A stretch of DNA of 48,210 bases from an uncultured Acetatifactor sp. (lineage in GTDB: Bacteria > Bacillota > Clostridia > Lachnospirales > Lachnospiraceae), in assembly GCA_947589505.1 (NCBI GenBank), contig CANQCF010000005.1, forward strand, positions 1 to 48,210. Direction: 5' to 3'. The notes under the pieces are model-generated. The model saw only the letters and a program-made list of their open reading frames with translations, did not search any database and was not told where the DNA came from. Each line of letters opens with the position of its first letter. The first letter of the stretch is position 1. Of the stretch, positions 26,315 through 33,491 are shown in pieces. Made by a program: the position numbers and the translations under genes.

Positions 26315-27268
26315 ATGTGTTTTTTTTCTCTTTTGACGGTTTGCTTCAATCCCGGAGAGAAGCTGCGGGAAACTTTGGAGAGCGCGTTGAGACAGACCTG
26401 CGGGGATTTTGAACTGATCGTGAAGGATGGGGGCAGCAGCGACGGCTCCCTGGAAAAAAATCAGGATCTTCTCTCTGATCCCCGGGTTCGGGTCTATACG
26501 GAAAAAGATACGGGGATCTATGACGCCATGAATCAGGCGGTGGGTCACGCCTCGGGGAAGTATCTCTTTTTCCTCAACTGCGGGGACACATTATATGACG
26601 AGAACGTCCTGGAAAAAGTGAAGCAGGCGGCGGAGAAAGACGCGCAGGGCTTAGAGGAAAGCTCAAAGGACCAGATCAGCGGATCCCGGGCGGGAGATTT
26701 CTGCACCGCGGATGCTTCTATGGAAAGGGAAGAACGGACGGAAAGGGAAGGGCAGACGGATAGAGAGGAACGGACAGACAGAAAGGATCGCCAGATCTTC
26801 TATGGGGATGTCTTTGGCAGAAAAAACCAGGTCTGGATCACGCCGCCTCCCTCCATCACCGGCTTTACCTGTTACCGGAATGTGCCCTGCCATCAGGCCT
26901 GTTTTTACAGCGCGCCCCTCTGTAAAGAGAAGCCTTTCGAGACAAAATATAAAATCCGCGGGGACTATGAACATTTCCTCTGGTGCTTTTATCGCGGAAA
27001 CGCAAAAATGCGATATCTGGCTTTCCCGGTCGCGGCATACGAGGGCGGAGGCTATTCTGAGACAAAAGAAAGTTTGAAACGCTCCAAAGTAGAGCACCGG
27101 GAGATCACGGTGCGGTATATGAAAAAGATGGAGCTGTTCAAATACCGGTCCATCATGCTCCTGACGCTGGCGCCCTTAAGGACATACCTGGCGGAGAGTC
27201 CGCGCTTTTCGGGCCTGTACAGCAGGCTGTTGACAATATTCTACCGCGGCCGTTCCGACGGCCGCTAA
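26315..27268 (+). CDS. Family 2 glycosyltransferase with an internal 6-residue repeat insert
   Basis: The 317-residue protein begins with the GT-A fold of family 2 (LLTVCFNPGEKLRETLESAL, IVKDGGSSDGS, DTGIYDAMNQAVGHASGKYLFFLNCGD). The nucleotide-binding Asp pair and the later GDYEHFLWCFYRG block are present. Between the two halves lies an insert of about 45 residues that contains four six-residue repeats at 137-160 (EREERT, EREGQT, DREERT, DRKDRQ). The relatives I know lack this insert. An AGAGGT site precedes the start. The gene stands at the front of the polysaccharide locus, 21 bases after the HAD-CPBP gene. Confidence 0.88.
   Translation: MCFFSLLTVCFNPGEKLRETLESALRQTCGDFELIVKDGGSSDGSLEKNQDLLSDPRVRVYTEKDTGIYDAMNQAVGHASGKYLFFLNCGDTLYDENVLEKVKQAAEKDAQGLEESSKDQISGSRAGDFCTADASMEREERTEREGQTDREERTDRKDRQIFYGDVFGRKNQVWITPPPSITGFTCYRNVPCHQACFYSAPLCKEKPFETKYKIRGDYEHFLWCFYRGNAKMRYLAFPVAAYEGGGYSETKESLKRSKVEHREITVRYMKKMELFKYRSIMLLTLAPLRTYLAESPRFSGLYSRLLTIFYRGRSDGR
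26723..26794 (+). repeat. Four 18-bp tandem repeats inside the GT2 gene
   Basis: Units GAAAGGGAAGAACGGACG, GAAAGGGAAGGGCAGACG, GATAGAGAGGAACGGACA and GACAGAAAGGATCGCCAG follow each other in frame and code for (E/D)REERT-type hexapeptides. Confidence 0.85.
27246..27265 (+). terminator. Short GC hairpin at the stop codon of the GT2 gene
   Basis: GCGGCCGT at 27246-27253 pairs with ACGGCCGC at 27258-27265 around a TCCG loop; the stop codon follows at once. There is no T-run, so any termination would be weak. Confidence 0.4.
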
Positions 27269-27379
27269 ACGACGAGGAAAATAACCACATCCTAATTCAT
27301 ATACATTCTGTTTTTCATCCGTAAAATCTACGATCAAAAATCTGGTTTTCCCAATACAATCATTTACTTTTTAGTTAAT

Positions 27380-27402
27380 AAAAAAAGCGCTGTTCAAGCG
27401 CT
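27380..27402 (-). terminator. Intrinsic terminator of the candidate small RNA
   Basis: On the minus strand AGCGCT (27402-27397), a five-base loop, AGCGCT (27391-27386) and seven T in a row. On the plus strand the stem is preceded, not followed, by the homopolymer, so it works only leftwards. Confidence 0.75.
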
Positions 27403-27507
27403 CCCGGTAAATGAAACATGTCAAAAGCTTATCTGTTTTCGTAAAATTCCATATTTTGCGAAAAATCTCTGCCAGAACTTTATAAAAAGATCCTTACACT
27501 GGCATCA
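27380..27507 (-). ncRNA. Candidate small RNA, about 128 nt, antisense-oriented to the locus
   Basis: On the minus strand a good promoter (27542-27514) is followed, about seven bases later, by a stem TGCCAG/CTGGCA (27504-27499 with 27475-27470) enclosing a CTTT-TTAT-AAAG hairpin, then the motif TTTTCGCAAAATATGGAATT (27464-27445), and then an intrinsic terminator ending in seven T (27402-27380). No start codon with a ribosome binding site lies inside. A 5' stem at the predicted start and a terminator at the end are the usual marks of an independent small RNA. I recognise no known RNA family. The function is unknown; its motif recurs in the leader of the neighbouring helicase gene. Confidence 0.6.
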
Positions 27508-27792
27508 ACCATTATTACACCATACGACGCCATTTTTGTCAAGTAATGAGCCTTTATTTTTTTTAGGGAATATTCGGTAAAATTTCAGCCGTTCAAAGCA
27601 GAAAATTTATGATAAATGCACAGAAGATTAAATGAAAAAAGCGTAAAGAAGCAAAATAACGTATTTTGACCGTCAGGAGTTTTTTCCTCAATATTACGCG
27701 GTTTCCGCTGTCTATCGTTGGGAATTAACAGACCTTTTGAAACGGAAAAAAGTTTTTTCCCTGAAGCTGTCATTTTCGCAAAATATGGAATT
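27445..27792. repeat. 20-bp perfect inverted repeat flanking the spacer before the helicase gene
   Basis: AATTCCATATTTTGCGAAAA at 27445-27464 is the exact reverse complement of 27773-27792. Because the small RNA is read leftwards and the helicase rightwards, both RNAs carry the same strand of this motif, TTTTCGCAAAATATGGAATT. Its core ATTTTCGCAAAAT is itself a dyad, so it could be a DNA operator or an RNA element. The spacer in between (27543-27772) is AT-rich, with a perfect GGAAAAAA-G-TTTTTTCC palindrome at 27744-27760 and a weak promoter candidate (TTGACC at 27666). Confidence 0.8.
27514..27542 (-). promoter_or_regulatory. Promoter of the candidate small RNA
   Basis: On the minus strand TTGACA (27542-27537) is a perfect -35 box, and TGTAAT (27519-27514) lies exactly 17 bases further, five of six to consensus. 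Confidence 0.7.
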
Positions 27793-27816
27793 CTGTGAAA
27801 AAAGGAGGCGGAGCGG

Positions 27817-30738
27817 ATGGACATCCGGCTGTTTGAACATAACATGCAGGCATACGAATCCGCAGTCTCCCTGCTTTCGGAGCGGGGCAGGGCCGCAGTG
27901 ATCCACCCCACCGGCACCGGGAAATCCTTTATTGCTTTTAGGCTCTGCCAGGACAATCTCGGGAAGCAGATCCTCTGGCTCTCCCCATCGGAGCGGATCT
28001 TTCAGACCCAGTTAGAGAACCTGGCCGCGGTCACAGAGGGCTGGCAGCCGGAGAATGTGACCTTTTTGACTTACGCCAAGCTGGCCCAGATGGCGACAGC
28101 CAAAACACCGGCTGTCACTATTGCAGAGGCGGCTTCAGCTGTCGCCACAGAACAAGACAGCCCGACATCAACCGCAGATCCTGCAGTTCTTCAAGAACAG
28201 CGGGAAGCAGACAGGGGACTTCAGTTGTCTGACCTTCGCTCGGACTACATCATTTTAGATGAGTTCCACCGCTGCGGCGCAAGGGCCTGGGGAGAAGGCG
28301 TGCGAAAACTCTTGGAGCAGTACCCGGCTGTCCCTGTCCTGGGACTTACCGCAACAGCGGTGCGCTACCTGGACGACCAGCGGGACATGGCAGAGGAACT
28401 GTTCGGGAACTGTGTGGCTTCGGAGATGACCCTGGGCGAAGCCATTGTCAGGGGCATCATCAAACCGCCGAAGTACATCCTCTGCGCTTATTCCTATCAG
28501 GCGAAGCTGGAGCGGTACGAGCGCCGGATCCGGAACCTGAAGCGCAGGAAAGCCCGGGAGGACGCGGAACGCTGCCTGGAAAAACTCCGCAGAAGACTGG
28601 GCGACGCCGAGGGGATCGGAAAGATCTTCGAGAAATATCTTTCGGAGAACCCAGAAGGAACCGGCAGTTCCAGTCCCTTTGAATATTCTCAAAAGGCTGA
28701 AGGACCTGGAAAATACTTAGTCTTCTGCAGCAGCTATGAACATTTACTTCAGATGCGGGAGTGCTGCAGGGACTGGCTAAAAAATATAGATGCGGATCCC
28801 CATTTCTATCATTACTATACACTGGATCCAGAAACCGTAAAACAGTTTGAAGCATTCAAGAACGACAAGGATGAAGAACATTTAAAACTTCTGTTCTGTA
28901 TTGATGCTCTGAACGAAGGCGTCCATGTGGAGGATATCTCCGGCGTGATCCTGTTACGTCCAACGACTTCGCCCATCGTTTACAAACAGCAGATCGGCAG
29001 AGCCCTTACTGCTTCAGACAGCGGCGTGCCCCTGATCTTTGACATCGTTGACAACGTGGAAGGGCTGTACAGCATAGGTGCCCTGCAGGAAGAAATCCAG
29101 CAGGCAAGGGAATATTTCGACGCCACCGGCCGGGGAGACCTGGAACTTTTAGAGACTTTTGAAGTGATCGACGAAGCGGCGGACTGCCGCCGTTTATTTG
29201 AACAGTTGGAAGAAACTCTGAGCATTCCCTGGGAGGATATGTATCAGATTGCAAAGGAATATTATCTGAAACATCAAAATATCGAAGTCCCGGTAAACTA
29301 CCAGACAGAGGATGAATATCCTCTGGGCAGATGGCTGGAGACCCAGAGACGGGTGTATCGGGGAAATGTGTCCGGAATTTTAGGCGCGGAGAGAAAAAAG
29401 AAACTGGATGATCTGGGAATGCGCTGGAATACGCGGCTGGACGTCAACTTTATGAAAATGTATCCCGCTGCAAAAAAATATCGGGAACTCCATGGAGACT
29501 TAAATGTGCCTGCAGCGTATGTGGATGATGCCGGACAGCCTCTGGGAGAATGGATTCATTCACTGCGCAGAAGATTCAGACAGGGCAGGAAATTGTATCT
29601 AACAAGTGAACAGCTCAGAATGTTGGAAGAGTTGGGCATGGATTTTGCTATGTCCAGGCAAAAAGTCTGGGAAGAAAATTATGAGACTTTGAAAACTTTC
29701 CAGTTGAAATATCCCGGACAGTCCATTTCCAAAGAATGGAAAACTCCATCCGGTAAATCGCTTTACGACTGGCAGAAGGCCCAGATCACAGCCTACCGAA
29801 AAGGAAAGCTCTCCGCGGAAAAGATCAGTCTTCTGCAGGAGGCCGGCGTCAGGCTGGATCCTTCTGACAAATGGCAGGAGGCTTTTCACTGCGCGGAGGA
29901 TTTCTATAAAGAAAAGGGGCATCTAAACTTCCCGAAAGATTATGTCTATCAGGGAATCTGGATGAAAAACTGGTTAGAAGACCAGGCGGAAGCCTACCAC
30001 GGAAAATCGAAAAAGCGCCTGACGGATAGACAGCGGGAACTCCTGGAAACCATCGGAATCCAGCACCATTCTTCCGTCCGGGAAAGGCGCTGGCAGGAGA
30101 ACTACCAGGCGCTGGCCGCTTACCTTGCGCAGCAGAAGCAAGGTGAAAATCCTGAATTCGAAGGAACCCGGGAACAGCTCCGCTTTTCCATCCCGGCAGA
30201 TATAAAGTCGCCAAACGGCACCTCCCTCCGGGGGTTCTTAAAGACCCAGATGGCCAAACAGAAAGCCGGAGAACTTTCCGAGGATAAGCAAGCCTTATTA
30301 GAAAAACTGGGTATGACCTGGGAGATAGAAAAGCCGGATCCCTTTACCACCGGCTTCCTGCACGCAAAAGCGTATGCGGCGGAAAAAGGCAATCTCTTGG
30401 TTCCCAGAAGTTATGTCTGCGGAGATCACTTCCCTTTAGGAGAGTGGATCCGGGGACAGAGGGGCCGCTACAGCACTGGCAAACTTTCCAGGGAGCGGAC
30501 TCAGCAGCTGGAAGCCATCGGCATGACCTGGCATGCCGGGGAAGAACGGTTCTTCGGCGTCCTGGAGGACTGCCGGACCTACTACGCAGTCCACGGCGAC
30601 CTTCATGTACCGGAGGATTACGTCGGAAAGAGCGGCGTAAAGCTCAGCTACTGGCTCTCGGACCGGAGAAGGGATTACCGGAAAGGGAGACTCAGCCAGG
30701 AGAAGGCGGAACTTTTGAAACCCTACTTACAAATTTAA
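27817..30738 (+). CDS. DEAD/DEAH-like superfamily 2 helicase with seven helicase-associated (HA) repeats
   Basis: The 973-residue protein has an N-terminal SF2 helicase core: motif I HPTGTGKS (about 31-38), motif II LDEFHRCGA, motif III GLTATAVR and motif VI QQIGRALT. From about residue 475 to the end come seven copies of the roughly 65-residue helicase-associated domain, each with a pattern like WxxxYxxAKxYxxxHGxLxVPxxY, GxxLGxWL, a basic helix (RRRYRxGKLS) and LExLGMxW. HA domains are thought to bind nucleic acid. The start follows AAAGGAGG. The 5' leader carries the 20-nt motif shared with the divergent small RNA. It stands directly before loaP. A role in controlling the polysaccharide locus is inferred from position only. 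Confidence 0.9.
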   Translation: MDIRLFEHNMQAYESAVSLLSERGRAAVIHPTGTGKSFIAFRLCQDNLGKQILWLSPSERIFQTQLENLAAVTEGWQPENVTFLTYAKLAQMATAKTPAVTIAEAASAVATEQDSPTSTADPAVLQEQREADRGLQLSDLRSDYIILDEFHRCGARAWGEGVRKLLEQYPAVPVLGLTATAVRYLDDQRDMAEELFGNCVASEMTLGEAIVRGIIKPPKYILCAYSYQAKLERYERRIRNLKRRKAREDAERCLEKLRRRLGDAEGIGKIFEKYLSENPEGTGSSSPFEYSQKAEGPGKYLVFCSSYEHLLQMRECCRDWLKNIDADPHFYHYYTLDPETVKQFEAFKNDKDEEHLKLLFCIDALNEGVHVEDISGVILLRPTTSPIVYKQQIGRALTASDSGVPLIFDIVDNVEGLYSIGALQEEIQQAREYFDATGRGDLELLETFEVIDEAADCRRLFEQLEETLSIPWEDMYQIAKEYYLKHQNIEVPVNYQTEDEYPLGRWLETQRRVYRGNVSGILGAERKKKLDDLGMRWNTRLDVNFMKMYPAAKKYRELHGDLNVPAAYVDDAGQPLGEWIHSLRRRFRQGRKLYLTSEQLRMLEELGMDFAMSRQKVWEENYETLKTFQLKYPGQSISKEWKTPSGKSLYDWQKAQITAYRKGKLSAEKISLLQEAGVRLDPSDKWQEAFHCAEDFYKEKGHLNFPKDYVYQGIWMKNWLEDQAEAYHGKSKKRLTDRQRELLETIGIQHHSSVRERRWQENYQALAAYLAQQKQGENPEFEGTREQLRFSIPADIKSPNGTSLRGFLKTQMAKQKAGELSEDKQALLEKLGMTWEIEKPDPFTTGFLHAKAYAAEKGNLLVPRSYVCGDHFPLGEWIRGQRGRYSTGKLSRERTQQLEAIGMTWHAGEERFFGVLEDCRTYYAVHGDLHVPEDYVGKSGVKLSYWLSDRRRDYRKGRLSQEKAELLKPYLQI

Positions 30739-30744
30739 CAGAGA

Positions 30745-30878
30745 CCGGATTGTCGCCTTGCCGCATCCGGGAACTGTTACTGTCAGATGGAGCATTTCGG
30801 ATCCGGTTGAGAGACAGCGGAGTGGCGAAGCCTGCCTTAAATCCGAGGACATGAGCTTTTCACAGCAAGGTTGTGAAA
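30745..30878 (+). promoter_or_regulatory. loaP leader with hairpins
   Basis: CCGGAT at 30745-30750 pairs with ATCCGG at 30765-30770, and TTTCACA at 30858-30864 pairs with TGTGAAA at 30872-30878, just before the AGGAG of loaP. LoaP proteins are known to act through RNA hairpins in the leaders of the operons they control, so this is the place to look for such an element, but I cannot match a specific LoaP motif. Confidence 0.35.
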
Positions 30879-30890
30879 CGAGGAGAAAAT

Positions 30891-31478
30891 ATGTGGTACG
30901 TCATACAGGTATTTACAGGTACAGAAGAAAGGACCGCGGAAAGCTGCCGCAGAGTGATCGGCATCCAAGATAAAGATGCAGACGATGTTCTTCAAGACGC
31001 GGACAGTGTCTTTCAGGGAACGGACGGCATTCTTCAAAACGCAGACACCGTCCTCCAGAAATGCTTCATCCCTTACGTGATCCGCAAGCGCCGCTACTAT
31101 GGCGAGTGGCACGAAGAAAAAAAGATCCTGTTTCCCGGCTATGTTTTTTTAGTCAGCGACAACCCCGGGGAACTTTTTTTGCGCCTGAAAAAGGTCCCCG
31201 GCCTGACGAAACTCCTGGGGACGGGAGATGAGATCGTCCCTCTCTCCGCGGAGGAAGAAGAACTGCTGAAGAAACTGGGCGGGGAGAGCCAGGTGGTGGA
31301 AGGCTCTATCGGTATCCTGGAGCAGGATAAGATCATCGTCACGGAAGGCCCCCTCCAGGGAATGGAAGGGTACATCAGAAAGATCGACAGACACAAGAGA
31401 ACGGCCTGGCTGGAAGTAGAGCTGATGGGAAGAAAGATCGAGACCCAGGTAGGGCTGGAGATAGTAGAGAAAAGATAA
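30891..31478 (+). CDS. loaP: LoaP-type NusG paralogue (processive antiterminator) with a repeat insert
   Basis: The 195-residue protein has the NusG N-terminal domain (MWYVIQVFTG start, CFIPYVIRKRRYYGEWHEEKK, LFPGYVFL, KKVPGLTKLLGTGDEIVPL) and the C-terminal KOW domain (GPLQGMEGYIRKIDRHKRTAWLEVELMGR). This is the layout of LoaP, which lets RNA polymerase read through terminators in long Firmicutes biosynthesis operons. The start at 30891 follows CGAGGAGAAAAT; the frame could begin at 30873 but the family start is MWYV. Residues 29-56 are four seven-residue repeats (DADDVLQ, DADSVFQ, GTDGILQ, NADTVLQ) placed in the linker before CFIPY, which is short in the LoaP proteins I recall. About 15 kb of co-directional glycan genes follow. 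Confidence 0.92.
   Translation: MWYVIQVFTGTEERTAESCRRVIGIQDKDADDVLQDADSVFQGTDGILQNADTVLQKCFIPYVIRKRRYYGEWHEEKKILFPGYVFLVSDNPGELFLRLKKVPGLTKLLGTGDEIVPLSAEEEELLKKLGGESQVVEGSIGILEQDKIIVTEGPLQGMEGYIRKIDRHKRTAWLEVELMGRKIETQVGLEIVEKR
30975..31058 (+). repeat. Four 21-bp tandem repeats inside loaP
   Basis: Units start at 30975, 30996, 31017 and 31038 and read GATGCAGACGATGTTCTTCA type with several silent and replacement changes between copies. The period keeps the frame. Confidence 0.88.
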
Positions 31479-31517
31479 AACAGTTTTTAGATTGACAGAA
31501 AAGGCAACAGATACATC

Positions 31518-32831
31518 ATGGACAGCAATGCTATTTTACAAGATCCCAAATTTGCAGGAATCACCCCCTTTGAGAAGAAGGTCTGGCTCTCCTCCCCAAC
31601 CATGCACGGAGAGGAGCTGGCTTTTGTAAAAAAGGCCATTGAGACCAACTGGGTGAGCACCGTGGGAGAGAACATCAATGAACTGGAAAACATGGCCGCC
31701 GAATATCTCGGAGTGCAGCACGCTGTGGCCCTTTCCTGTGGAACGGCGGCGTTACATATGTGCATCAAGCTGGCGGCGGAACGGCTCAACCCGGGGGCAA
31801 AACCGGGGAACAGTCTTTCCGGGCAGAAAGTTTTCTGCTCCGATATGACCTTCGACGCTTCCGTAAACCCGGTAGTGTACGAGGGCGGGGAACCGGTTTT
31901 TATCGACACGGAACCCGACACCTGGAACATGGATCCGGCAGCCCTGGAGAAGGCGTTTGAGATGTACCCGGATGTAAAACTGGTGGTGCTGGCCCATCTC
32001 TACGGCGTACCGGCAAAGATGGATGAGATCGTAGGCATCTGCCGCAGCCACGGCGCTTTGATCGTAGAGGACGCCGCAGAGGCGATGGGAGCGCGGTACG
32101 ATGGATCAGTTGTAAGCGGCATGTGCGGGAGCTTCGGCGATTACAATGCTATCAGTTTCAACGGAAATAAGATTGTCACCGGCAGCGCGGGAGGCATGTT
32201 CGTCACCAACAGCAGATCAGACGCGGACAAGGTGCGCAAGTGGAGCACTCAGAGCCGGGAAGCCGCCCCCTGGTACCAGCATGAAGAACTGGGCTACAAC
32301 TACCGCATGAGCAACATCATCGCCGGGATCGCCCGTGGGAACCTGCTCCACATCTGGGAACACATCGCCCAGAAAAAAGCGATCTATGAACGGTATCGGG
32401 AGGGCCTGAAAGATCTTCCCGTGATATTGAATCCTTTTGAGGACAAAGCTAAGCCGAACTATTGGCTGAGCTGCCTGCTGATCGACGAGGACACGGTGTG
32501 CCGACAGGTCAGGGGCGAGAAAGACTACCTGTATATCAGGGAACCGGGGAAGAGCTGCCCGATGGAGATTTTAGACGCGCTCAGCGCCTTTAACGCGGAG
32601 GGACGGCCCATCTGGAAACCCATGCATCTCCAGCCAATCTACCGCATGAATGGGTTTGTCACAAAGGACGGAAACGGCAGAGCGAACAGCAACGCGTATA
32701 TTCCAGGCGCGAAGCCGACCGATGTGGGGGCGGACATCTTCCAACGGGGGCTGTGTCTGCCCAGTGATAATAAGATGACGGCGGAAGAGCAGGACAGAGT
32801 GATTGAAATCATACACAGGTGCTTTCGGTAA
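31518..32831 (+). CDS. DegT/DnrJ/EryC1-type sugar aminotransferase (PglE-like)
   Basis: The 437-residue PLP enzyme has the family blocks ALSCGTAALHM, FIDTEPDTWNMDP, IVEDAAEAMGA and SFNGNKIVTGSAGG, where K218 should hold the PLP. It would convert a UDP-4-keto-6-deoxy-HexNAc into the 4-amino sugar. It is followed directly by PglC- and PglD-like genes, the order of the UDP-di-N-acetylbacillosamine pathway. The 4,6-dehydratase (PglF type) needed before it is not in this window. It starts 40 bases after loaP and is the first biosynthesis gene of the long operon. Confidence 0.9.
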   Translation: MDSNAILQDPKFAGITPFEKKVWLSSPTMHGEELAFVKKAIETNWVSTVGENINELENMAAEYLGVQHAVALSCGTAALHMCIKLAAERLNPGAKPGNSLSGQKVFCSDMTFDASVNPVVYEGGEPVFIDTEPDTWNMDPAALEKAFEMYPDVKLVVLAHLYGVPAKMDEIVGICRSHGALIVEDAAEAMGARYDGSVVSGMCGSFGDYNAISFNGNKIVTGSAGGMFVTNSRSDADKVRKWSTQSREAAPWYQHEELGYNYRMSNIIAGIARGNLLHIWEHIAQKKAIYERYREGLKDLPVILNPFEDKAKPNYWLSCLLIDEDTVCRQVRGEKDYLYIREPGKSCPMEILDALSAFNAEGRPIWKPMHLQPIYRMNGFVTKDGNGRANSNAYIPGAKPTDVGADIFQRGLCLPSDNKMTAEEQDRVIEIIHRCFR

Positions 32832-33491
32832 ATGAGGATGGAAAAGGAACATCAGCCATACGGCCCATATGAACGTTTTTTTAAACGGCCGTTAGATTTT
32901 ATATTGGCCCTTACTGCACTCATAATACTTTCCCCTGTGCTGCTGATTCTTGCTATCATCGGCGCGGCCGCGATGAAAGGTAATCCGTTTTTCGTGCAGA
33001 AACGCCCTGGGAGAATTGACAAAAAGACGGGTCAGGAGAAGATTTTCAGCCTGATCAAATTTCGGACGATGTCCAACGCCAAGGACAAGGATGGGAACCT
33101 GCTTCCTGACAAGGACAGGCTGAACGGTTACGGCAGGTTTTTGCGATCGACGTCCTGCGACGAGCTGCCAGAGCTGGTGAACATCATCAAAGGCGACATG
33201 GCGATTGTAGGGCCGAGACCGCTGCTGGTGCAGTACATACCGAGATACAGCGAGGAACAGCGCCACCGTCATGATGTACGTCCAGGGCTGACAGGATATG
33301 CCCAGGTTTGCGGAAGAAACACCCTTTCCTGGGAAGAAAAGTTTGGGATGGATGTCTGGTATGTGAAAAATGTGAGTTTCCAGATGGACTTCAGCATCCT
33401 TATGGACACAGTCCGGGTTGTGTTAAAAAAAGAGGGAATTAGTTCCGAAACTTCCGTGACAATGGAAGAATTTAAAGGGAGTGGAAGATGA
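32832..33491 (+). CDS. Monotopic phosphoglycosyl transferase (PglC-like initiating sugar transferase)
   Basis: The 219-residue protein starts with the re-entrant membrane helix of this family (about 17-45, RPLDFILALTALIILSPVLL), followed by FFVQKRPGR, the IKFRTM block, the catalytic Asp-Glu in STSCDELPELVNIIKGDM, VGPRPLL and the RPGLTGYAQV segment. It transfers a sugar-phosphate from a UDP-sugar to undecaprenyl phosphate on the inner membrane face and so starts the repeat unit. With the aminotransferase and acetyltransferase beside it, a diacetamido-trideoxyhexose is the likely first sugar. It starts at the base after the previous stop and overlaps the next gene by four bases (ATGA). Confidence 0.92.
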   Translation: MRMEKEHQPYGPYERFFKRPLDFILALTALIILSPVLLILAIIGAAAMKGNPFFVQKRPGRIDKKTGQEKIFSLIKFRTMSNAKDKDGNLLPDKDRLNGYGRFLRSTSCDELPELVNIIKGDMAIVGPRPLLVQYIPRYSEEQRHRHDVRPGLTGYAQVCGRNTLSWEEKFGMDVWYVKNVSFQMDFSILMDTVRVVLKKEGISSETSVTMEEFKGSGR

